DNA of 64,000 nucleotides from Paenibacillus sp. E222 (GCF_013401555.1 NZ_CP058552.1:6944001-7008000); one strand, 5' to 3'; positions 25,831 to 34,125 are shown, counted from the first letter of the stretch. The notes: a model not told the origin generated them from the letters alone. Translations and numbers: made by a program.

Positions 25831-26832
25831 ATGCTGTTTGTTGATAACCAGGGCATTACAGATCCTTCTGTAAACCTCGCCATTGAGGAATACATTCTGA
25901 AGCATCTGCCGATGGATGACAGTTACTTGCTGTTTTACATCAACCGCCCGTCCATTATTATCGGAAAACACCAGAACACCATTGAAGAGATCAACATTGA
26001 GTATGTTCAGGATAACGGTGTGCAAGTCGTACGTCGTCTTTCGGGAGGCGGAGCCGTTTATCACGATCTGGGCAACCTCAATTTCAGTTTTATTACCAAG
26101 GATGACGGACAATCCTTCCATAACTTCCGCAAATTCACGCAACCTGTGGTGGAAGCCCTGCAAGAGCTTGGGGTCAATGCCGAACTGACGGGACGCAACG
26201 ATCTGCAAGTCGGAGAGAAGAAAATTTCGGGCAATGCCCAATTCTCTACGCGTGGCCGCATGTTCAGTCACGGCACATTGATGTTTAATTTGAACCTCGA
26301 ACACGTCCAGGCTTCACTCAATGTGAATCCGGAGAAGTTCAAATCCAAGAGCACCAAATCCGTACGCAGTCGTGTAGCGAATATTCGTGATCTAATCGAC
26401 AGCAATTTGACCATTGAACAATTCCGGGACGAGCTGCTGCGTCACATTTTCCGCATGGAGCCACAAGATGTTCCTCAATATGAACTCACAGAGAAAGACT
26501 GGGACAAGATCAACGAAATCTCTGCTGAGCGTTATAACAATTGGGACTGGAACTACGGGCTTTCCCCGGAAAGCAATGTGAAGCATACACGTAAATTCCC
26601 TGTCGGCATCATCGATCTGCGCATGAATATCAAGGATGGACGGATTGAAGATATCAAAATCTTTGGTGATTTCTTCGGCGTAGGTGATGTAGCGGATATC
26701 GAAGATATGCTGCGTGGCAAGCGTTACGAGGAATCTGAGATGCGTACTGCACTTGAGGGTCTGGATGTAAAACATTACTTCGGTAACCTGGAGCTGGAGG
26801 ACTTTATTGGCCTCATCTTCCTGGAAGAGTAA
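25831..26832 (+). CDS. lplA: Lipoate--protein ligase
   Basis: This 333-residue enzyme activates free lipoate with ATP and attaches it to lipoyl domains of 2-oxoacid dehydrogenases and GcvH. The lipoate and ATP site RRLSGGGAVYHDLGNLNFSF is near residue 70, the catalytic-lysine segment is GEKKISGNAQF, and an accessory C-terminal domain is present. The size matches bacterial LplA with both domains. The frame is open from 25723, but those codons span the promoter. GGAGG sits 7 nt before the ATG at 25831, which gives the canonical MLFVDNQ start. It is a single-gene unit followed by repeat copy 2. Confidence 0.95.
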   Translation: MLFVDNQGITDPSVNLAIEEYILKHLPMDDSYLLFYINRPSIIIGKHQNTIEEINIEYVQDNGVQVVRRLSGGGAVYHDLGNLNFSFITKDDGQSFHNFRKFTQPVVEALQELGVNAELTGRNDLQVGEKKISGNAQFSTRGRMFSHGTLMFNLNLEHVQASLNVNPEKFKSKSTKSVRSRVANIRDLIDSNLTIEQFRDELLRHIFRMEPQDVPQYELTEKDWDKINEISAERYNNWDWNYGLSPESNVKHTRKFPVGIIDLRMNIKDGRIEDIKIFGDFFGVGDVADIEDMLRGKRYEESEMRTALEGLDVKHYFGNLELEDFIGLIFLEE

Positions 26833-26854
26833 GCAATTTAGATGTATATAGATG

Positions 26855-27032
26855 TTTTGAACTAACTATGATCACTGAAACGGAGAGGACAGAAAAAACC
26901 TGTAAAAGCGAAGCGTTCACCTTTATCACCGGATTTCCCCCTTATAAGAGGGATCAAAAAATCTGGGGATAACAGTGATTGGAAGGTTATTCTGTCATCG
27001 TAGTGCTTGTGTGAGTTTATTTAGTTCAATTA
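26855..27032 (+). mobile_element. Palindromic repeat element, copy 2 (complete, short form)
   Basis: It has the same orientation as copy 1. The left end reads TTGAACTAACTATGATCAC and the right end TTATTTAGTTCAATTAA. The internal blocks CGGAGAGGACAGAAAAAACC and GGATAACAGTGATTGGAAGG are conserved. It is about 178 bp because the 45-bp insert of copies 1 and 4 (AGCTTTCTTTCAGAAAGCT region) is absent. The central arms CCGGATTTCCCCCTTAT and GGGATCAAAAAATCTGGGG still pair in part. It fills the gap between lplA and the HAD gene and carries no open frame. Confidence 0.78.
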
Positions 27033-27065
27033 AATAGATACAGATAAAAAAGGAGAGAAACACAG

Positions 27066-27869
27066 ATGACCTACAAATTAATCGCAATTGACATTGACGA
27101 CACACTGATCAACGATAACAAGGAAGTAACGCCTGCAACACAGACTGCCCTGGAACAAGCGGTTGCTCATGGTGTCGTTGTAACACTGGCAACCGGACGT
27201 GCTTATGCTTCTGCCCAAGCACTCGCTCGTCAAACGAAGCTGAACGTGCCCATCATTACGTATCAAGGCGCTTTGGTGAAAAACTTGCTGGACGAAAAAG
27301 TACTCTACGAGCGCTACGTTCCACAGGACGCTTCCCGCAAATTGTACGACTACTGCCTGGAGCATAATCTGCATCTGCAAACGTACATTGACGACAAGCT
27401 GTATGCCCGTGAAGAAAACGACAAGCTGCGTGACTACGCTAAACTGAATGGTACTCAGTACCACATCGAACCAGATTTCATCAAAGTGATTGAGCAAAAA
27501 ACACCGAAACTGCTCATCATTGATGAGCCAGATTACCTCGATGAGGTTGCCATTGCCCTGCGCGAACTGCTCGGACCTGAAGTACACATTACCAAGTCCA
27601 AGCCATACTTCCTTGAGATCATGCACCGCGAGGGAACGAAAGGCCATGCGCTCACCTTCCTGGCAGATCACTTCGGTCACCAATTGAGCGAATGCATTGC
27701 CATCGGGGATTCCTGGAATGACCATGAAATGCTGGAAGTCGCTGGTTTGGGTGTAGCGATGGGGAATGCGATCCCTGCTCTGAAAGAGCTGGCAGATTAC
27801 ATTACCGCGAGCAATAACGAAGACGGCGTGAAGCAGGTTATTGAGAAGTTTGTGCTGAACGCGGAGTAA
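27066..27869 (+). CDS. HAD-superfamily Cof-type phosphatase
   Basis: This is a 267-residue cytosolic hydrolase of the HAD-IIB (Cof/YxeH) family. Motif I DIDDTLIND (about 8-16) has the nucleophile Asp, motif II lies in TLATGRA, motif III is a conserved Lys (GTKGHAL), and motif IV is GDSWNDHEML with the metal-binding Asp pair. Members remove phosphate from sugar phosphates, PLP or nucleotides; no specific substrate is supported. AAGGAGAG lies upstream of the start. It is a single-gene unit bounded by repeat copy 2 and a terminator. Confidence 0.92.
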   Translation: MTYKLIAIDIDDTLINDNKEVTPATQTALEQAVAHGVVVTLATGRAYASAQALARQTKLNVPIITYQGALVKNLLDEKVLYERYVPQDASRKLYDYCLEHNLHLQTYIDDKLYAREENDKLRDYAKLNGTQYHIEPDFIKVIEQKTPKLLIIDEPDYLDEVAIALRELLGPEVHITKSKPYFLEIMHREGTKGHALTFLADHFGHQLSECIAIGDSWNDHEMLEVAGLGVAMGNAIPALKELADYITASNNEDGVKQVIEKFVLNAE

Positions 27870-27923
27870 GAATTTCAGCAAAGCATTTTACTTTTATACA
27901 TGTATTATGGACAATACAAAAAA

Positions 27924-27966
27924 ACAGCCCTGTCAGCGATAGCTCGCTGTGCAGGGCTGTTCTTTT
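27924..27966 (+). terminator. HAD gene terminator
   Basis: ACAGCCCTG and CAGGGCTGT form a strong stem with inner CAGCG/CGCTG pairing and are followed by TCTTTT. It lies about 55 bases beyond the stop. Confidence 0.92.
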
Positions 27967-28330
27967 AGCTTTGACTATGTATGTTCCTTCGCATACAGCT
28001 TACTTTCTTGTTCTCACCGGCATACATCTGGAATCGACAAACGCTCCTTCCTGTGGCTACAAACGCTGGAAAGAGGCACTGTGTTCTGCCCTACCGTTGG
28101 TTTCCGAACTGCTGTATCTTGCCATCACTCCAAGAAATACGAGTGGCTCGCTATTCTATCGGCCGCCCAATTAAAGCTTTCCGATATTCTTTGGCGAAAA
28201 GTCCAAACTCCAAATTTTCGTCTTCTCTTCTGCGATTTGCAGCTCGAATTTGGCCATCAGCTTGATTAATGCCTCATAGAATCGATCTTCACAACTAGGC
28301 TTGGTCGCACCGAAAGTTGAGTTAAGCACA
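27967..28330 (-). pseudogene. Decayed 3' end of a group II intron (reverse transcriptase fragment)
   Basis: On the minus strand, from 28290 down, a frame reads EDRFYEALIKLMAKFELQI and then AEEKTKIW before running out. A one-base shift restores FGLFAKEYRK. This is the end of the reverse-transcriptase fingers/palm to thumb boundary of group II intron proteins, which commonly read AEEKTKI.FGRFA.ENRK. The YADD motif, the maturase part and any start are missing, and stops follow. A 34-nt hairpin-like block at 27967-28000 (minus strand AGCTGTATGCGAAGG..) has the length and AGC..GAAG..AGCT layout of a degenerate domain V. The neighbouring sequence is AT-richer. The protein match is fairly convincing; the domain V call is weak. 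Confidence 0.55.
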
Positions 28331-28759
28331 TTAATTCACCGTCTTAATCTCCAGGCCGTGACCGTGACATTTAAAGTTATAGTTGGGGTTTTTCATAACT
28401 TCTTCTTTCTGAAGTTCATACATGGCTAGTTTATAGTTTATTTCTTCCAAGTGTCTTTGACTTTCCTCAATTTTCTTCTGAACTTCCAATTTATGCTGCA
28501 TCAACATTTCTTCTCTTTGCAAATAAGTGCTATTTCCCAATTCATACAATTCCTTGTAATCCTTGATTTTTGAAAGAGGCATCCCTGTCTCTTTGAGACA
28601 ACGAATAAAAGAAATCCAATCTATTTGTTGTTGGTTATACACTCTACGACCTTTTTCGTCACGAGATATATTCGGCAATATCCCCTGCTCTTCATAAAAT
28701 CGAAGTGTCTTTGCAGATACATTTAAATTCTCCACTACATATGTCATTGAATACAACAT
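28331..28759 (-). CDS. MerR-family transcriptional regulator
   Basis: This 142-residue regulator has the MerR winged helix-turn-helix (residues about 3-70: NVSAKTLRFYEEQGILP and the wing DEKGRRVYNQQQIDWI) and then a long dimerisation coiled coil (about 80-125). The tail NPNYNFKCHGHGLEI has one Cys and several His. The Cys-poor tail suggests an aldehyde, electrophile or oxidant sensor of the NmlR/AdhR/YfmP-like group rather than a metal sensor; this is inference. GGTGGG lies 8 nt before the ATG. It is divergent from the OYE gene. A palindrome overlaps its own leader, and a related site sits in the OYE promoter spacer, so it probably controls both. Confidence 0.9.
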   Translation of the reverse strand: MLYSMTYVVENLNVSAKTLRFYEEQGILPNISRDEKGRRVYNQQQIDWISFIRCLKETGMPLSKIKDYKELYELGNSTYLQREEMLMQHKLEVQKKIEESQRHLEEINYKLAMYELQKEEVMKNPNYNFKCHGHGLEIKTVN

Positions 28760-28773
28760 CTATTCGTCCCACC

Positions 28774-28798
28774 TTTAGTTACAGTTACTGTAACTAAA
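28774..28798. promoter_or_regulatory. Perfect palindromic operator in the merR leader
   Basis: TTTAGTTACAG-TTA-CTGTAACTAAA is a perfect 11-bp inverted repeat with a 3-base centre. It lies 15-39 bases upstream of the regulator's ATG and directly upstream of its ribosome site, which suggests autoregulation. Confidence 0.75.
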
Positions 28799-28860
28799 TA
28801 TATATCATAAAGAGAATGACAACACAACAATTCTGTATATAATCATATAAAAATAAGTCC

Positions 28861-28891
28861 TTTACTTAACGTAACAGTAACCAATTACACT
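28861..28891 (+). promoter_or_regulatory. MerR-type promoter of the OYE gene (19-bp spacer)
   Basis: TTTACT (28861-28866) and TACACT (28886-28891) are separated by 19 bases, the over-long spacer typical of MerR-activated promoters. The spacer contains GTAACAGTAAC, matching the arms of the palindrome at 28774. Confidence 0.72.
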
Positions 28892-28929
28892 GAAATAGAA
28901 AAGAAAATATGATAGCGAGGTTATAAGAA

Positions 28930-30051
28930 ATGAATCAAAAATATAATAGGTTATTTGAATCCTTCACATTCAGAAGTGGAATAACAATGAAGAATAGAAT
29001 TGTTATGGCACCTATGACAACCTGGTCAAGTAATGACGATCTTACCATTTCGGATGACGAAGTAAAGTATTACAAACAAAGAGTGAATGGAGTAGGACTC
29101 GTCATTACAGGGTGTACTCATGTCACACCGAATGGACAGGGTTTTACGAATGAATTCGCCGGATACAATGATGAATTTACTCCAAGTTTACGAAAACTAG
29201 CTGAAGCAGCCAAAAGTGGAGGCTCTCCTGCGATCCTACAGATTTTTCATGCTGGCAATAAAGCTTTGCCCGAATTGGATGCAGTTAGTGCGAGTGCATT
29301 GCAACCCGAAATTACTAATTTAGGTTCAACTCCAGAAACAAGAGAACTATCACATGAGGAGATTTTGTCGATTGTACGTGCTTTTGGAGATACAACAAGA
29401 CGAGCGATTGAAGCCGGATTTGATGGCGTCGAAATTCATGGCGCACATGGATTTTTAATTCAGAATTTTTGGTCGCCAGCGACAAATCAACGGACGGACC
29501 AATGGGGAGGATCACTTGAAAATCGCTTGCGTTTTCCATTGGCGATTATTAACGAAATCAAAAATGTCATTGAAAAACATGCTGCAAAACCATTTATGAT
29601 TGGTTTCCGCCTTTCCCCTGAAGAATCCCACAAAGTGGACGGATTACGTATGAAAGACACGTATGAATTAATTGATTTCCTTGTTGAACAGGATCTAGAT
29701 TATATTCATGCTTCATTAGATAATGTTTCTTCAAAACCAGTAGATAGTCAAGATGAAAAAACACGGCTTGAATTAATTATTGAAAGAGCAAACGGTAAGG
29801 TACCTGTGATGGCTGCTGGTTCAATACTAACACCGGATGATGCTCTTCAAGCTGCGGAATTAGGATTGCCGCTAGTCGCCATTGGGCATGCGTTAATTAT
29901 GGATCCTAACTGGGTTGAAAAGGTCGCAAATGGACGTGAAGCCGAGATAGATTCTGAATTGAACGTTTCGAAATTCGACCAGCTTACTATTCCAGAAAAA
30001 CTTTGGAATGTAATTCAAGCAATGCCAGGTTGGTTTAATGTTAGTAAATAA
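28930..30051 (+). CDS. Old yellow enzyme family NADH:flavin oxidoreductase
   Basis: This is a 373-residue FMN-containing TIM-barrel oxidoreductase of the OYE family. The N-terminal RIVMAPMTTWSS supplies FMN contacts, and GFDGVEIHGAHGFLIQNF has the conserved substrate-binding His and Asn region. TDQWGGSLENRLRFPL is the family signature, and PVMAAGSILTPDDALQAAELG the phosphate-binding end. Such enzymes reduce activated alkenes, quinones or nitro compounds. It lies behind a MerR-type promoter and is followed by an azoreductase gene, so a detoxification role is reasonable. Codon use is AT-richer than the window average, which suggests acquisition. Confidence 0.93.
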   Translation: MNQKYNRLFESFTFRSGITMKNRIVMAPMTTWSSNDDLTISDDEVKYYKQRVNGVGLVITGCTHVTPNGQGFTNEFAGYNDEFTPSLRKLAEAAKSGGSPAILQIFHAGNKALPELDAVSASALQPEITNLGSTPETRELSHEEILSIVRAFGDTTRRAIEAGFDGVEIHGAHGFLIQNFWSPATNQRTDQWGGSLENRLRFPLAIINEIKNVIEKHAAKPFMIGFRLSPEESHKVDGLRMKDTYELIDFLVEQDLDYIHASLDNVSSKPVDSQDEKTRLELIIERANGKVPVMAAGSILTPDDALQAAELGLPLVAIGHALIMDPNWVEKVANGREAEIDSELNVSKFDQLTIPEKLWNVIQAMPGWFNVSK

Positions 30052-30052
30052 A

Positions 30053-30127
30053 GAGTAGTCTTAAAGGCTACTCAGATTGATCAGAAACCCAGGTCTTGAA
30101 TGAGACTTCGGGTTTCTGATCCTGATT
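30053..30127 (+). terminator. OYE gene terminator (two hairpins)
   Basis: A small hairpin GAGTAG..CTACTC (30053-30073) is followed by a strong one, GATCAGAAACCC with GGGTTTCTGATC (30079-30121), with an inner AGGTCT/AGACTT stem and then GATTTT. It separates the OYE gene from the azoreductase. Confidence 0.85.
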
Positions 30128-30301
30128 TTAAGGTGCTCCATCGAGATCGGCTGAATGATGTAATAGAGATTCTAATATTTACAGCAAATCAAGTTAAACG
30201 TTTATTATATTTTGTTGCCTGTGTCTCGTATGAATCAATACGCTTGGTCACTAACATCGTGTCTTCATTTAATACTATCAAAATCAAGGAGTGGATCTTT
30301 T

Positions 30302-30952
30302 ATGGCAACTGTACTGTACATTACTGCACATCCTATGAAAGAGGATACCTACAGTTTATCGGTCGGCAAACAGTTTATTAAAACCTACCGGGCGCTTAAC
30401 CCTGGGGATGAAGTAATACATTTGGATCTATACCGCATGGATCTTCCGAGAATTGATGCTGATATTCTAAGCCATTGGGGACAACCACTAAGTGGACCAA
30501 CTTTTGAAGCATTAAACGAAGAGACCAAACAAAAAGCAGTACGGATGCGTGAGATACTGGAACAGTTCATGGATGCGGATAAAATTATTATAGTAAACCC
30601 TGTATGGAATTACTCTTTTCCTTCTGTACTGAAAGACTACATTGATGCAGTTACGATTATAGGTGGAACTATTAAGCGAGCAGACAATGGGCTCCGCGGT
30701 TTGTCCGGACTGATTGGAACTCAGCAAGGGAAAAAAGTAATGCACATTCAAGCTTCAGGAACAGTTCTTTCACACGGAACGTTTGAAAATGTTGAATACA
30801 GTCACAGTTATATCCATTCTGTTATGAAATTACAGGGGATTGACGACGTTCAGGCTATTTTTATTGAAGGGATCAGTGAGGGGCCAGATCAAGCAAAAAG
30901 AATTAAGGAGCAAGCAATTCGCAAAGCAATATTGGCAGCAGGAACATTTTAA
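30302..30952 (+). CDS. azoR: FMN-dependent NADH-azoreductase
   Basis: This 216-residue flavodoxin-fold quinone/azo reductase starts MATVLYITAHPMKEDTYS. The FMN-binding segment is NPVWNYSFPSVLKDYIDAV, followed by GGTIKRADNGLRGL and the C-terminal dimer region. Homologues (AzoR, Bacillus AzoR1/AzoR2) reduce quinones and azo compounds by two electrons and protect against thiol stress. The frame is open from 30212, but AAGGAG lies 10 nt before the ATG at 30302, which is the correct start. The transcript is separated from the OYE gene by a terminator, so it likely has its own promoter in 30130-30290; none is clear. Confidence 0.92.
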   Translation: MATVLYITAHPMKEDTYSLSVGKQFIKTYRALNPGDEVIHLDLYRMDLPRIDADILSHWGQPLSGPTFEALNEETKQKAVRMREILEQFMDADKIIIVNPVWNYSFPSVLKDYIDAVTIIGGTIKRADNGLRGLSGLIGTQQGKKVMHIQASGTVLSHGTFENVEYSHSYIHSVMKLQGIDDVQAIFIEGISEGPDQAKRIKEQAIRKAILAAGTF

Positions 30953-31020
30953 TTTTTACAGTTAAAAAGGGAAATCAATACCTTAAAAGTTTACAAAACA
31001 AATAACGCGTAAGCGTTTAT

Positions 31021-31240
31021 TACAGCATTACTTTGGGTATTCCGATCGACTTAGACGAAAATGACTCGGTTGTTTGCCGGGGCACATATATTGCCTGCAT
31101 TTAATCAGCCTCTATCTTGCCGGATCACTAGCAGAGAACCTGTCTTGGAGATTCGTATTTTGGCTGGTACCGCCTTTCATTGGTTTGGCTGTCCTGCTAA
31201 CGCTTCCCGCTTTTCATTTTCTTTATTACCTATCTCATTC
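31021..31240 (+). pseudogene. Fragment of an MFS transporter gene
   Basis: Two different frames give pieces of a major facilitator protein: ITLGIPIDLDEND first and then, after a shift, SLAENLSWRFVFWLVPPFIG. The second is like the SWRxxFW segment before a membrane helix of MFS drug exporters. No start, no full frame and no other MFS segments are present. It looks like the remnant of a deleted gene. Confidence 0.5.
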
Positions 31241-31251
31241 ACACTCTTTAC

Positions 31252-31527
31252 CTAGCCTGAACGAAAAAATCCCAGATTACGACATCTTGCGATGACGTAG
31301 CCTGAGATATTTAATAAAAGGATCGCAGAACCAATCCAGCCACGAGTCTCCGAAACAGCTTCAAAATAACGTCCCCACGTATAAGAGACCAGACTGCTAC
31401 GGTTGGGATGTATATAACGATCGCAATATGAATAGCACCATACAGTATAATGCCTGCAAACAGTAATATCGCCCCAAGTCTCTGCCTGTTCAGTATGGTC
31501 TTCGCCCATTCCTGCGCTGAATTACGC
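31252..31527 (-). pseudogene. Small membrane protein gene broken by frameshift
   Basis: On the minus strand one frame encodes a hydrophobic first segment, RQRLGAILLFAGIILYGAIH followed by IAIVIYIP. Another frame continues with RYFEAVSETRGWIGSAILLL, a second membrane segment. Together they read as a two-helix membrane protein of about 85 residues, with one frameshift near 31370-31400 and no good start codon (CTG where ATG would be expected). Family unknown. It follows the EamA stop by a few bases on the same strand and may once have been co-transcribed with it. Confidence 0.45.
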
Positions 31528-31532
31528 TTCGC

Positions 31533-32471
31533 CTATTTTACCACAGGTTTGGATGCTTGAACCATCCGATTAGAACGACTTCTTTTACCAAGCCACCCCA
31601 TCACCTTCTCATTCATCGCCAGTAAACCTGAAACGATCAGCGCAACGCCCAACCAGGTAATCCAGCTTACATGCTCATTGTAGAGAACCGCCCCAAGCCC
31701 AACCGCAATCGGAGGGGAAATGTATAACCAGGTCGCCGGGAATAACGGGTTGGTACGAGACATGATCCAGTAGAACAAGCTGTGCCCCACCATCGAACCG
31801 ATGACCGTCAGATAGATCAGAGATGATATTGCGGGCATCCAATCCAGTCCAGTTGTGCTCCACGATTCCGTCACCGCCGAAAGCGCAGATAACAGCAACC
31901 CTCCGTACATCATTTGCACCGCATTGATTGCTACCGGATTAGCCTCCTTAAACTGATTAATGACTTTTTTGGAGTACAACGCCCCTGCCGAATAACAGAC
32001 TTCACCAACCAATACCGCAATACAGCCCCATAGCCACAGGGAGTTACCACCAATCGATACACCCGGCAATACAACAAGGATAACCCCTGCAAAACCGATC
32101 AGGCAGCCCGCAATCATGCGTGCAGACGTTTTTTGACGCAACAACGCTGTCTGCATCACCATAATCATCAGTGGACCTGTTGCTGACAGAATTGCACCAA
32201 CACCCGAGCTCACATATTGTTCAGCCCAATATAAGGCCGCAAAGGTCCCGAACGTCAATCCGGCCCCGGTCAAGAGCATCTCTTTACGCCATAATAAAGA
32301 CAGGTTCACTTTCCCTTTCATCCACATCCATGCAAACATTAGAGCACCTGCAATGATAAAGCGCAGTCCGGCCGATAGAAAAGGCGGCATGCCTGCCTCC
32401 ACGCCAATTTTAATCGCTAGAAACGTTGTTCCAAAAATAAGACACATTACGGTAAATGCTACTGCAACCAT
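31533..32471 (-). CDS. EamA-family (DMT) transporter
   Basis: This is a 312-residue membrane protein with ten hydrophobic helices in two EamA repeats, from MVAVAFTVMCLIFGTTFLAIK through the second repeat near GSMVGHSLFYWIMS. It belongs to the drug/metabolite transporter superfamily (RhtA/YdcZ-like), whose members export amino acids, purines or other metabolites. The substrate is unknown. It is divergent from a MocR-type regulator across 90 bases containing direct repeats, so it is probably that regulator's target. The C-terminal tail is short and basic. Confidence 0.9.
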   Translation of the reverse strand: MVAVAFTVMCLIFGTTFLAIKIGVEAGMPPFLSAGLRFIIAGALMFAWMWMKGKVNLSLLWRKEMLLTGAGLTFGTFAALYWAEQYVSSGVGAILSATGPLMIMVMQTALLRQKTSARMIAGCLIGFAGVILVVLPGVSIGGNSLWLWGCIAVLVGEVCYSAGALYSKKVINQFKEANPVAINAVQMMYGGLLLSALSAVTESWSTTGLDWMPAISSLIYLTVIGSMVGHSLFYWIMSRTNPLFPATWLYISPPIAVGLGAVLYNEHVSWITWLGVALIVSGLLAMNEKVMGWLGKRSRSNRMVQASKPVVK

Positions 32472-32514
32472 GCTAGCCCCTCCTTCATCTGTTCTCCATC
32501 ATATAGCACTGTCT

Positions 32515-32566
32515 ACAGAACAGAATGAATAAAACAGAACAGTTAGTTCCCGTTTGCTGTTACAAT
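32515..32566. promoter_or_regulatory. Direct repeats and -10 box between EamA and MocR genes
   Basis: ACAGAACAG occurs at 32515-32523 and 32534-32542, with centres two helical turns apart (19 bases). A -10 box TACAAT (32561-32566) for the plus-strand regulator follows. The first possible ATG of the regulator frame lies within this -10, so it cannot be the start. MocR proteins commonly bind direct repeats, so this is the likely operator. Confidence 0.55.
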
Positions 32567-32603
32567 GGAGTTCAAAAGGAGCGTGAGCCGGGTGGGTAAA
32601 ACC

Positions 32604-34013
32604 ATGTTGATGACAGATAACAGCCTGAAACTATATGAGCAAGTGGTACATTATCTGGTTGTACGGATCGAAGCCGGAGAGTGGAAAGAGCATGAGAAGC
32701 TGCCGTCCGTGCGGAGCCTGTCCGAGCTGCTCGGTGTACATCGCCTCACTGTTTTTAAGGCATATCAGGAATTAAAAGAACGGGGGAACGTTTACGTCAA
32801 GGATAAGTCCGGTTATTATGTCAGTCCTGCTGACCCTTCTCCCGTGACAGATCAGGCCGATGACCCGGCCGTGTCTGCCTGGCTGCATTGGGATTCACTT
32901 GCCCGCGTGCAATCCCTTGAGGCGGAATACCAATTTTCCAAATCATTGATTGACCCCGCCCTGCTGCCCAACCGCTATTGGGGAGAACTGATGCGGGATT
33001 TGCTGGATTTATATCCCCGTCTGCTTGGGACGTATTCCACGATTCAAGGAGATCTGGAGCTGCGTAGTGCCTTGGCAAGCCATCTGACGACGAGGGAACG
33101 TTTCTACATCTCGTCTGATGAAGTGCTGATCACTTCTGGTGCACAGCAGGCCATTGATGTGATCTCCCGCAGTCTCGTCAGACCCGGTGACCGTGTGCTC
33201 ATGGAGAGGCCAACGTACGGCCCTGCGATGGAAATTTTTCGCAAACAGGGTGCCAAGTTGATTTTTACGGATATTCATCGTGACGGCTACGATCTGGAAC
33301 AGATTGAACGCCTGATGAAGCAGGAAAAGCCAAGAGTATTTTATATGACGCCAACCTTCCAAAATCCTACGGGCATCAATATTCCGACCGAGCAGCGCAA
33401 ACAACTGCCTGAACTGGCGGAACAGTACGGATGTTTCCTGGTGGAAGACGACAGCACCTATGATATCTATTTCAAGGAAAAACCTCCTGCGCCGATCTTC
33501 ACATACGATACTACAGGGCATACACTCTATATTCGCAGCTATAGCAAATATGTCGTGCCGGGTCTGCGAATTGCCGCAATTATGTGCCGTCCCCGGTTTA
33601 TGCCAGGATTACAGGCCGTAAAAGCACTGACAGATAACGGATCACCTCTGCTGAACCAGAAGCTGTTCCTCCGTTATTTCCAGTCCCCACGCATGCACCA
33701 GCACTTGTCCAAGCTGCGTACCGCCATTCAACTGCGGATGGAAGTAATGGAACAATGCCTTCAACAAACCAATTGGACGTGGACTCGTCCTGAGGGTGGA
33801 CTTAATATCTGGGCAGAGCTTCCGGAAGGTGTAGATACGGGGCGCTTGCTTCACCGATGCATGGAGCATTCCGTCGCTTTTGTGCCGGGAACGGTATTCG
33901 ATCCTTCCGATGCGAATGCCAGTCGCAAGCTGCGTCTCTCCTTCTCCTATGCTCACGAGCAGCAAATCCGGGAAGGCATGAGCAGACTGATTGCGTTGGC
34001 TGAAAATACGTGA
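32604..34013 (+). CDS. MocR/PdxR-type regulator (GntR HTH fused to aminotransferase)
   Basis: This regulator of about 469 residues has an N-terminal GntR winged helix (LKLYEQVVHYLVVRIEAG, LPSVRSLSELLGVHRLTVFK) and a C-terminal fold-type I aminotransferase-like domain. The PLP Lys is in RSYSKYVVPGLRIA and the Asp in VEDDSTYDIYF. MocR proteins use PLP or amino acid ligands to control adjacent genes, here probably the divergent EamA exporter. The start is uncertain: ATG 32604 has GGTGGG 7 nt upstream, while GTG 32592 would suit an AAAGGAG further up. The upstream ATG at 32565 lies in the promoter -10. Confidence 0.9.
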   Translation: MLMTDNSLKLYEQVVHYLVVRIEAGEWKEHEKLPSVRSLSELLGVHRLTVFKAYQELKERGNVYVKDKSGYYVSPADPSPVTDQADDPAVSAWLHWDSLARVQSLEAEYQFSKSLIDPALLPNRYWGELMRDLLDLYPRLLGTYSTIQGDLELRSALASHLTTRERFYISSDEVLITSGAQQAIDVISRSLVRPGDRVLMERPTYGPAMEIFRKQGAKLIFTDIHRDGYDLEQIERLMKQEKPRVFYMTPTFQNPTGINIPTEQRKQLPELAEQYGCFLVEDDSTYDIYFKEKPPAPIFTYDTTGHTLYIRSYSKYVVPGLRIAAIMCRPRFMPGLQAVKALTDNGSPLLNQKLFLRYFQSPRMHQHLSKLRTAIQLRMEVMEQCLQQTNWTWTRPEGGLNIWAELPEGVDTGRLLHRCMEHSVAFVPGTVFDPSDANASRKLRLSFSYAHEQQIREGMSRLIALAENT

Positions 34014-34095
34014 TGATACGTTTGCAAAATCTGCATTTGCAGATTAACGACAGCTTGTCTGGCAGGTCACAAATTTTAAATCTTCTGTAACACAA

Positions 34096-34125
34096 AAAGT
34101 CGCCATTTGGCGACTTTACTTTTTG
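34096..34125 (+). terminator. MocR gene terminator
   Basis: AAAGTCGCC and GGCGACTTT pair around ATTT and are followed by ACTTTTT. It lies about 80 bases after the stop and before the convergent ABC permease gene. Confidence 0.88.

Noticed and set aside
27967..28265. Short plus-strand frames of 67-106 codons after the HAD gene
   Set aside because: They begin within or next to the terminator and have no ribosome site; the minus strand gives the reverse-transcriptase similarity instead.
27924..28330. Class IIC intron insertion rule (intron directly 3' of a terminator hairpin)
   Set aside because: The remnant is oriented so that its 3' end, not its 5' end, faces the hairpin, so the rule does not apply.
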